Of a DNA stretch of 20,783 nucleotides, positions 15,228 through 20,783 are shown in pieces (within the stretch, counting starts at the first letter, position 1; each line of letters opens with the position of its first letter). A program made the position numbers and the translations under genes. The notes under the pieces were generated by a model. It was not told the origin of the DNA. It saw only the letters and a list, made by a program, of their open reading frames with translations, and searched no databases. This stretch comes from a bacterium UBP6_UBA1196 (lineage in GTDB: Bacteria; UBP6; UBA1177), in the NCBI GenBank assembly GCA_002310035.1, contig DBYC01000058.1, positions 1 through 20,783 of the forward strand. The letters run 5' to 3'.

Positions 15228-18107
15228 TTAATCTATTGTATCTTTAGCGCATCTGAAGCCTATCGAATTCGAACTGTACTGCGGATTTACGCCGCGTCTG
15301 TAAGTTGAACGGATAAGTCTTCTTGATGTTTTCCAGCTTCCGCCGCGGACTGTTCTCTGGTCACCGATCGGAAGCGGAACACCGCCCTCGAACAGATCCG
15401 AATAGTAGAAAAATCTCGTCGAGACCCACTCCTCGGCGTTTCCTGCCAGATCATAAAGGCCTGTCGGGCTCTTCGCTTCTTTCGATGCAAAAGAGTCGTA
15501 ACGCGTTCCGTTGTAGTAGCCGACCGGCGATACATGCGGTTCCGGGTAAGCGATAAGCAGGTCTTCCGCAGAAACAAGGGCTTCAAGCTCTTTGCTCGGC
15601 TCATAAGGATCGGTACTTCCGCGGTAGTTCGCCTTGTACGGCAGATTCATTCCTTCGAGGAAACTCAGGTTGCCGTTGATCCAGCCTTCGATTTTTCCGT
15701 CTTCCCACGGCATGTCGGGGCACTGCTTCGTGCATTCACCTTCGTCGGATTGGGAGCATACGCAGTCACTTCTGACTCTTGCCGCATATTCCCATTCCTC
15801 TTCAGTCGGAAGGCGTTTGCCTGCCCATTTGCAGTAAGCATTCGCCGCATACCAGCAGATGCTTGTTACCGGCATTTTGTCTTTCGCGCCGTTTTTGTAT
15901 TTTTCCTCGCTGTACTTTCCGAACCACTCTGCAAGGTATTTGTCATTGCCGTAACACTTTTCGAGACCGTATTCATCGTCTGTCTTAGTCGCATTTTCAG
16001 GTCTCCACGCTTTGTTTTTCTGGTCGTTCAGGAACTTTTTGTACTGTGCGACCGTGACTTCGTACCTGTCGATGAAGAAGTTTTTATGCATATTCACTTT
16101 ATGGACCGGTTTTTCCATCGTGAACGATTCGCTTGTGTCGCTGCCCATGATGAAAGCCGTGCCGGCCGCATTGATCTCGACCATGCAGCCGGGAATATCC
16201 TCTTCGCTGCAGTTGCATGTATCGTTCGTGCAGACTTCCTCTTCCGTCGGATAAAGCTCAGTTTCGCCTTCTTCAGGCTCGGTAGAACCGCTCTCTTCAG
16301 AACTTTCGTTGAAATAATAGATATCCTCGCCGGTTTCTCCGACATTGAAAATCTCGTCGGTAAAATCGATCAGCGGCCTGTCGATCCCCTTGAAAAGCTT
16401 GATCGTATCAGCCGGTGAAAGTTTTTTGAAAACAAGGTCGGTCACTTTCTGAAGCTGCGTCATGTAGGATTCGCTGCCTGTCGACTCGCTTATGTCCTGA
16501 AGGAACGACTTGCTGCTTTTCGTTTCGCCGGAGAACGAGTTGACGACGACTTCCATAATTTTTATGTAAAGGTCGTCTTTGTAAAGTTCACTCATAAACG
16601 AAGCTTTCCGCGACTTCATAAAATCGTTGACACGCTGGCCGATACCTCTTTCGCGGATTCCTCTGGCGACAACATTTACAGGATGGCTCGCAAGGCCCTT
16701 GTTGACCGTTTTGTCGTAATTCATCACTATATTCAGGAAGTTGTCGTTTACATCGGCTGAAATCATAACCAGCGGAAGCATGATTTGCGAGAAGTAGGTC
16801 GCCCAGACCGGATCCATCGCCCTGTTGAGCAGACCGCCGCTGTTCTGCGCCGGAACATAGCTTGCAAGGATACCTTCCTTGATTTCGTCGTTTTTGTAAC
16901 GGAGCTGCGTCTTTTCGGTTTCAGTCGTCTCTTCGAAATAGGTCGCTATTTCCGAAGCCATTCTGTTGGGCTGACCGTCAACGATGAGTTTTTCAGTCAG
17001 ATAATCCTCGTTTTGCGTGATGTAGGTCTGAATAAGATATCTGAGCGTCGGCGATGCATATCTCGTCGGCGGAACTATGAGTGTCGGGGCCGCGTTCTCG
17101 TCAATGCCGTCGTCGGCGATATCTGTCGGAAGAATCGGTTGCTTAGGCATAGCGTCGACATAGAAATAAGCCCATCTCGGACGCGAATTGTAGGTTTTGA
17201 CCGAAGCACCGTTTTCATTGAAATATTTTACAAAAATCTGGTCAATCTCATCAATGCTGGCGTTTTTCGGCATTTCCCTGACACCCGAGTGGTGGAATGT
17301 TTCCGTCACATCGTCCTGGGTCACAGTAAGGTCACGCGTGATCTTTCTTGTATTTTTCGGCTGAGTTTCGCCCTGATTCTCGATCACCGAAGCAGTCTCA
17401 GTGTAAAGTTCGTCAACCGCCGCCGCGATCGCATTCTGCACGTCAAGGTCGCCTCCTACGATGATGCTCGGCGAAATGCTGACCATTTTGTCCTTGAGTA
17501 TGCGGACAAGGGTTTTTGTCGCCCTAAGTCCGCGGATCCTTTCAAGAAGTGCCGCATTGTAAAGCGGATTTACAGTCGTCGCAATACCTGGCTGAAGGAA
17601 AACCAGCGCCGCCGCGGTCTCCCTTGCGCTGAATTCGACATGTTTCCTTTTGAAGTAGTTCTCGCCGTTCGACGGAAAAACTGTAAGCATTATCGGAACA
17701 TTTTTCGTTTCGTCTTCGTAGTTCGTCTTCAGGATGAAAAGCGTCGTTCCGACGACATTCGAGCGGACCCAGAAAGTTCCGTTGACAGGATCGACATTCT
17801 GTATTCTGTTGTCCTTGCCGTACTGGACCTGAAGATTCGCATATGGGATTATGAACCCCTCAGGCAGACTGACTCTGCCCTGATAGAAAATTTTGTTCGT
17901 AACATATTCTATTCCGCCGAACTCCTCTTTTTCGTCAAGCGGATTCTTAGGCTCCATGAGGTTGTCGACGCATTTTGTCTCGAAACACTTTTCGCCGAGG
18001 TCGCAGTCCTCGAAAGTACTGCACTCGATGTCAAAATGGCTCACTTCAGGCGAACATGCCGCAACAGCGAGCAACAGACCCAAAAAAACGAATGAGAATT
18101 TTTTCAT
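15228..18107 (-). CDS. Large lipoprotein with C-terminal FGE-fold domain, catalytic Cys pair absent
   Basis: A 959-residue lipoprotein with lipobox AVAAC (Cys18). A small Cys module follows (Cys29, 35, 41, 46). Residues about 52-600 are unfamiliar: a beta-rich segment (FYQGRVSLPEGFIIPYANLQ), then a long mostly helical region. After a Glu/Ser/Thr-rich linker with clustered cysteines (600-639), residues 640-957 form an FGE/SUMF1 domain: FFIDRYEVTVAQYKKFL, MPVTSICWYAANAYCKWAGK, RLPTEEEWEYAARV, GLYDLAGNAEEWVS, TVRGGSWKTS and SIGFRCA. After RGGSW the sequence is KTSRRLIRSTYRRG, so the paired catalytic cysteines of real FGE are missing. The ATG is 4 bases after the SH3/barrel gene's stop, and its AGGTGA site overlaps that stop. 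Likely a membrane-anchored surface protein; ligand unknown. Confidence 0.88.
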   Translation of the reverse strand: MKKFSFVFLGLLLAVAACSPEVSHFDIECSTFEDCDLGEKCFETKCVDNLMEPKNPLDEKEEFGGIEYVTNKIFYQGRVSLPEGFIIPYANLQVQYGKDNRIQNVDPVNGTFWVRSNVVGTTLFILKTNYEDETKNVPIMLTVFPSNGENYFKRKHVEFSARETAAALVFLQPGIATTVNPLYNAALLERIRGLRATKTLVRILKDKMVSISPSIIVGGDLDVQNAIAAAVDELYTETASVIENQGETQPKNTRKITRDLTVTQDDVTETFHHSGVREMPKNASIDEIDQIFVKYFNENGASVKTYNSRPRWAYFYVDAMPKQPILPTDIADDGIDENAAPTLIVPPTRYASPTLRYLIQTYITQNEDYLTEKLIVDGQPNRMASEIATYFEETTETEKTQLRYKNDEIKEGILASYVPAQNSGGLLNRAMDPVWATYFSQIMLPLVMISADVNDNFLNIVMNYDKTVNKGLASHPVNVVARGIRERGIGQRVNDFMKSRKASFMSELYKDDLYIKIMEVVVNSFSGETKSSKSFLQDISESTGSESYMTQLQKVTDLVFKKLSPADTIKLFKGIDRPLIDFTDEIFNVGETGEDIYYFNESSEESGSTEPEEGETELYPTEEEVCTNDTCNCSEEDIPGCMVEINAAGTAFIMGSDTSESFTMEKPVHKVNMHKNFFIDRYEVTVAQYKKFLNDQKNKAWRPENATKTDDEYGLEKCYGNDKYLAEWFGKYSEEKYKNGAKDKMPVTSICWYAANAYCKWAGKRLPTEEEWEYAARVRSDCVCSQSDEGECTKQCPDMPWEDGKIEGWINGNLSFLEGMNLPYKANYRGSTDPYEPSKELEALVSAEDLLIAYPEPHVSPVGYYNGTRYDSFASKEAKSPTGLYDLAGNAEEWVSTRFFYYSDLFEGGVPLPIGDQRTVRGGSWKTSRRLIRSTYRRGVNPQYSSNSIGFRCAKDTID

Positions 18108-18111
18108 ATCG

Positions 18112-19188
18112 TCACCTCAACACATTAAACATCAATGTAAGATGCGCGCCGCCCTGAAAAAGCTCCTCGCTTTTGTCTATGCCTTTGAACGAGCCGTACA
18201 TCTTAAGATAAGTGAAGTCGCCGCCGACTCCGATCGCGATGTATTCCCACACCCTGAAGAAATAATCCAGATTGACCGATGCATAAGGACCGCCGAAAAA
18301 GCGGAGAAGCCCGTTAGGCCTTGTCCTGTCGGCGATTTTTTCGACTCCGCAGAGATAGCCTGCCGCCGCCGTGAGCGCACTTCTTGTCTTTCTTGTCCTG
18401 AGTCCGTGAATGTAGTAACGGAGCATAATTCCGCCGCCGCCGTAAAGGTTGTCAGTGTCAAGAGAAAGTCCTCTTCCCTCCAAGCCGACAACGAAATCCT
18501 GAATTACACCGACATTGAATCTTAGAGTATAGTTTCCGATCAGGTCGAAACCCTTGAAATTTCCGCCGCCGCCGGCGAGACCGCCCGCAAGTTCAAGCGA
18601 AATCCTGTAAGTATGCCATTTTTCAAGGCGGACATCGTCACGCGGGACCCAGCCTTCCTTGCCAAGGAACTCGACACGATAGAAATCGTTGACCTCCTCG
18701 CGGATGACAAGATCGTCGTTTTTGTAAAGCTCAAACAGCTTTTTCGAACGGACAGAAGCTTCTGTGTAAAGGTAGGTCGGCACGACAACTTTGCCAAGAT
18801 CGGGCTCTTTGTGATGGTGAACAACACCTTTTTCACGTTTTTCGACGACAAAATCGTCTTCTTCGTCTTCCTGAGCGAAATCGTCTTTCTGTTTTGCCGC
18901 TTTTTTCTTTCCGGACTTTGACTTGGATTTGGACTTTGATTTAGGCTTAGCGAAAGGATCTTCCTCCTCCTCGTCTTCATTGTCGGAAGAATTTTCCTCG
19001 ACAGAATCTTCCGAAGCATCCTTTCCGTCTTCAGAATCTTCAGCAGCCTGAGATTCCTCCTCGTCTTCCTCATCATCGTCGTCATCGGCGGCAATCAGCG
19101 CCCTGAACGCCGGAAACGCCGGTGAAAGAGCCGAAAGCCCGAAACATGCGAGCAATACAAAAAAAACAGTTAAAAATTTTTTCTTCAC
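18112..19188 (-). CDS. SH3-domain protein with acidic and Lys-Ser linker and probable outer-membrane beta-barrel
   Basis: A 358-residue exported protein starting with GTG at 19188 (GAGGA just upstream). A signal peptide covers roughly residues 1-30. Then comes an extremely acidic Asp/Glu/Ser region (34-78), a Lys-Ser alternating run (81-96) and another acidic stretch. Residues 135-188 are a bacterial SH3 domain (YLYTEASVRSKKLFELYKND, FYRVEFLGKEGWVPRDDV), which often binds peptidoglycan. Residues 192-358 show alternating hydrophobic strands with Gly-rich turns (GIMLRYYIHGL, VNLDYFFRV, AIGVGGDFTYLKMYG, AHLTLMFNVLR), as expected of a small outer-membrane barrel. No barrel family could be named. 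First gene of the seven-gene series, with a promoter at 19243-19270. It could anchor the other surface proteins through wall and outer membrane (inference). Confidence 0.82.
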   Translation of the reverse strand: MKKKFLTVFFVLLACFGLSALSPAFPAFRALIAADDDDDEEDEEESQAAEDSEDGKDASEDSVEENSSDNEDEEEEDPFAKPKSKSKSKSKSGKKKAAKQKDDFAQEDEEDDFVVEKREKGVVHHHKEPDLGKVVVPTYLYTEASVRSKKLFELYKNDDLVIREEVNDFYRVEFLGKEGWVPRDDVRLEKWHTYRISLELAGGLAGGGGNFKGFDLIGNYTLRFNVGVIQDFVVGLEGRGLSLDTDNLYGGGGIMLRYYIHGLRTRKTRSALTAAAGYLCGVEKIADRTRPNGLLRFFGGPYASVNLDYFFRVWEYIAIGVGGDFTYLKMYGSFKGIDKSEELFQGGAHLTLMFNVLR

Positions 19189-19242
19189 TTTTTCCTCAAT
19201 ATTTCAAATCACAAAAACAACCTGCAAAACGACAGACCTACA

Positions 19243-19270
19243 ATAATAAATAAAAACATTTTTTTTGCAA
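19243..19270 (-). promoter_or_regulatory. Promoter for the seven-gene surface-protein series
   Basis: The minus strand reads TTGCAA (19270-19265), 16 bases of A/T-rich spacer, then TATTAT (19248-19243), with a predicted start near 19236 and a leader of about 48 bases. No other promoter-like pair of this quality was found between here and 9908, where genes are separated by 26 bases at most. Confidence 0.55.
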
Positions 19271-19285
19271 GAATAAAGTAATAAC

Positions 19286-19327
19286 GCCTCTCGATATTTC
19301 GAGATTTCGAATTTTCGATATTTCGAC
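19286..19327. repeat. 42-bp element with TCGA every 8 bp (copy 2)
   Basis: TCGA begins at 19291, 19299, 19307, 19315 and 19323, exactly 8 bp apart, with spacers TATT, GATT, ATTT and TATT. It matches the reverse complement of 6269-6310 at 38 of 42 bases. The four differences all fall in spacers, so the phased tetramers are strictly conserved. It lies just upstream of the promoter of the long series. Confidence 0.8.
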
Positions 19328-19335
19328 AAAGAACT

Positions 19336-19400
19336 GGCGCCGCCGTCGACGTTACGTCGTTACATTGTCACGCCGTTACGGTAAATTTGTTGGCGGCGCC
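19336..19400. repeat. GC-rich inverted repeat enclosing an 8-bp-phased GTTAC array
   Basis: Perfect 9-bp arms GGCGCCGCC (19336-19344) and GGCGGCGCC (19392-19400) enclose 47 bases. In that loop GTTAC or GTCAC begins at 19351, 19359, 19367 and 19375, an exact 8-bp period with three variable bases per unit. It begins 11 bases past the aminotransferase stop on that gene's strand, so it may act as a 3' structure or weak terminator, but no T run follows the second arm. Confidence 0.65.
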
Positions 19401-19411
19401 GGAAAAAAGAA

Positions 19412-20611
19412 TTATTTCTGGATTTCGAGATATTTTTCAAGACCGAGCTTGAGAACGTTCATCGCTCTCTTGGTCTTCTCTTCGTTGAGGACGAACGCGA
19501 TCCTTGCTTCGTTTCTGCCGAGTCCCGGAGTCGAGTAGAAACCTTCAGCCGGAGCGAGCATGACCGTTTCGCCGTTGACGTCGAAATCGGTGAGAAGCCA
19601 GATTATGAAATCTTCCGCGTTTTTGACCGGAAGCTTGATGACGATGTAGAACGCACCGTTCGGAACTCTGTATTCAACGCCTTTCATCTCTTTGAGCGTT
19701 GCAAGGACAGCATCTCTTCTTCTCTTGTATTCGCCGACAACGGTTTCATAGTATTTGTCGTCAAGATCTGCCGATTTGACAGCCATCATCTGGTCGATTG
19801 TCGGGGGGCAGAGACGAGCCTGACCGTATGCCAGAGCAGCTTTCATTATCTCTTTGTTGTAGCTTACGAAAGCGCCGATCCTTGCGCCGCAGGAAGAGAA
19901 TCTCTTCGAAATACTGTCCATAACGACGACTCTGTCCTTAGCCTCTTCGAAGCTGAGAAGGCTGACATGTTTTTCGCCGTTGAAAATGAATTCACGGTAA
20001 ACTTCGTCCGCGAAAATGAAGAGGTCTTTTTTGATTGCGAGCTGGACGATTTTCGAAAGTTCTTCTCTCGAGTAAACCTTTCCTGTCGGGTTGTTCGGGT
20101 TGCAGATCATGACCGCTTTCGTGTTCGGGGTCACGAGCTTTTCGATTTCTTCAACTGCCGGAATCTCCCAGTCATTGTCGATTTTTGTCGTGATCGGAAC
20201 GATCTTTACGCCTGTAGCGGTCGCAAAACCGTTGTAGTTCGTGTAGAAAGGTTCCGGAATGAGCACTTCGTCGCCAGCGTCAAGACATACTGTGTAAGCC
20301 ATGATGATCGCTTCGCTTCCGCCGGTCGTTACCATGATGTTGTCGCGGGTAAGCGGAATGTCGTATCTTGCATAGTATTTTATGAGAGCGTCCTGATATT
20401 CGGGAATACCCTGGCTCGGACCGTAAGCAATGACTTTTGTCTTGATTTCATTAAGAACTTTCAGCATTTCTTCGGGAGTTTCGACATCGGGCTGGCCGAT
20501 ATTGAAGTGGTAAACCGTTTTGCCTTTTGCTTTCGCGTCGTTTGCGTAAGGAGCAAGTTTTCTGATCGGTGAAAGGGGCAGCGACTGGCCTCTGACGGAA
20601 ATGTGTCTCAT
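19412..20611 (-). CDS. Pyridoxal-phosphate class I aminotransferase (aspartate aminotransferase type)
   Basis: A 399-residue fold-type I aminotransferase of ordinary length (family about 390-400). Motifs: FNIGQPDVETP near residue 37, TTGGSEAI at 95-102, CNPNNPTGKVYSREEL with Asn174, ADEVYREF with Asp202 and Tyr205, and the PLP lysine Lys236 in DSISKRFSSCGARIG. Arg370 in NEARIAFV is the usual alpha-carboxylate ligand. It transfers amino groups between amino acids and 2-oxo acids in the cytoplasm; aspartate is the likely donor but the exact specificity cannot be read off. I chose ATG at 20611: an in-frame TTG 12 bases upstream lies inside the TTGGAGG binding site. It is monocistronic as far as seen, separated from the next gene by 223 bases with repeats. 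Confidence 0.93.
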   Translation of the reverse strand: MRHISVRGQSLPLSPIRKLAPYANDAKAKGKTVYHFNIGQPDVETPEEMLKVLNEIKTKVIAYGPSQGIPEYQDALIKYYARYDIPLTRDNIMVTTGGSEAIIMAYTVCLDAGDEVLIPEPFYTNYNGFATATGVKIVPITTKIDNDWEIPAVEEIEKLVTPNTKAVMICNPNNPTGKVYSREELSKIVQLAIKKDLFIFADEVYREFIFNGEKHVSLLSFEEAKDRVVVMDSISKRFSSCGARIGAFVSYNKEIMKAALAYGQARLCPPTIDQMMAVKSADLDDKYYETVVGEYKRRRDAVLATLKEMKGVEYRVPNGAFYIVIKLPVKNAEDFIIWLLTDFDVNGETVMLAPAEGFYSTPGLGRNEARIAFVLNEEKTKRAMNVLKLGLEKYLEIQK

Positions 20612-20651
20612 TTTTTCCTCCAAAAAAAGTTAAAAAAACAGCGTCTGCGCC

Positions 20652-20679
20652 CTTGTAACACTTAAAACGGCAAAAGCAA
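20652..20679 (-). promoter_or_regulatory. Possible promoter for the aminotransferase gene
   Basis: The minus strand has TTGCTT (20679-20674), 16 bases, then TACAAG (20657-20652), leaving about 40 bases to the ATG at 20611. The -10 box matches only four of six positions, so this is a weak call supported mainly by position and by the same spacing as the other promoters here. Confidence 0.35.
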
Positions 20680-20722
20680 GAAAAAGCAAAGCGACATTTC
20701 TACCTGCATCAATGCTTTTCCC

Positions 20723-20750
20723 TTGACAAAAAACTTTTTTTGCCTATAAT
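20723..20750 (+). promoter_or_regulatory. Perfect-consensus promoter reading out of the right edge
   Basis: TTGACA (20723-20728), 16 bases, TATAAT (20745-20750) on the plus strand. Both boxes are perfect. The start of transcription should be near 20757. An ATG at 20756 opens a frame (MLHVVINKS) to the window edge, but it has no ribosome binding site and coincides with the expected transcript start. The real gene or RNA therefore probably lies further right. Nothing else was recognised in 20751-20783. Confidence 0.75.
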
Positions 20751-20783
20751 TTCCGATGCTTCATGTTGTTATTAACAAATCAG

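Noticed and set aside
12597..18107. Diversity-generating retroelement acting on the FGE-fold domains
   Set aside because: This fold is a known target of such elements, but no reverse transcriptase and no template copy of the C-terminal regions was seen in the window.
6269..19327. A transposon bounded by the two inverted 42-bp elements
   Set aside because: No transposase or integrase lies between them, no target duplication is visible, and the distance of 13 kb contains housekeeping-type folE2. Dispersed intergenic repeats are the simpler explanation.
19286..19400. CRISPR array
   Set aside because: The period is 8 bp with 4- or 3-base variable parts, far too short for repeats and spacers, and no cas gene is present.

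Overview
The window looks like a chromosomal segment of a Gram-negative bacterium. Five predicted lipoproteins, one outer-membrane barrel candidate and several Sec-exported proteins imply two membranes. The mix of modules points towards a myxobacterial or former-deltaproteobacterial type of lineage: a MopE-like Asn/Asp/Cys metal-site motif, the Myxococcus cysteine-rich repeat (DUF4215 type), ZU5-like and ASH domains, formylglycine-enzyme-fold lipoproteins, and Thr/Gly/Asp or Ser/Asp linkers. That placement is an inference from protein architecture only; no rRNA or other phylogenetic marker is present.

Layout. Almost everything is on the minus strand. The left edge (1-1525) holds the 5' part of a large alpha-amylase-family gene preceded by a GatB/YqeY-domain gene with a strong promoter. 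The next block (6184 down to 1644) reads lipoprotein, YchJ-like SEC-C protein, secreted subtilase 1, TIGR02757 protein. A single plus-strand gene (6419-7576), a cysteine-rich lipoprotein with Asp-Thr-Gly repeats, has its own promoter and a textbook terminator, followed by a short decayed-looking reading frame. From 19188 down to 7758 runs a tight seven-gene series: SH3/beta-barrel protein, large lipoprotein with an FGE-fold domain, exported ASH-domain protein, second FGE-fold lipoprotein, ASH/PKD/YfaP-like lipoprotein, FolE2 (GTP cyclohydrolase), and secreted subtilase 2. At the right edge are a class I aminotransferase and, pointing out of the window, a consensus promoter.

How the genes may work together. 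Six of the seven genes in the long series encode envelope or surface proteins made of adhesion-type folds, plus a subtilase, so a surface-displayed assembly is the simplest reading. Both FGE-fold domains lack the paired catalytic cysteines of true sulfatase-activating enzymes and are probably structural or binding domains. Three exported proteins (two subtilases and one ASH protein) end in a nearly identical Ser-Ser/Ala-Gly-(Gly)-Cys-Ser/Ala tail, 5 to 8 residues from the C terminus and without any following membrane helix. This is the most interesting protein-level observation, because it resembles the cysteine part of known C-terminal sorting tags but lacks their hydrophobic anchor.

Non-coding structure. 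Two 42-bp elements in inverted orientation (6269-6310 and 19286-19327) carry five TCGA tetramers spaced exactly 8 bp apart. They flank the block of exported-protein genes. Next to the second is another exactly 8-bp-phased array (GTTAC plus three variable bases, four units) in the loop of a GC-rich inverted repeat. Six candidate sigma-70-type promoters all have 16-bp spacers. No tRNA, rRNA, CRISPR, transposase or intact mobile element was seen, and no gene-free stretch exceeds 300 bases.
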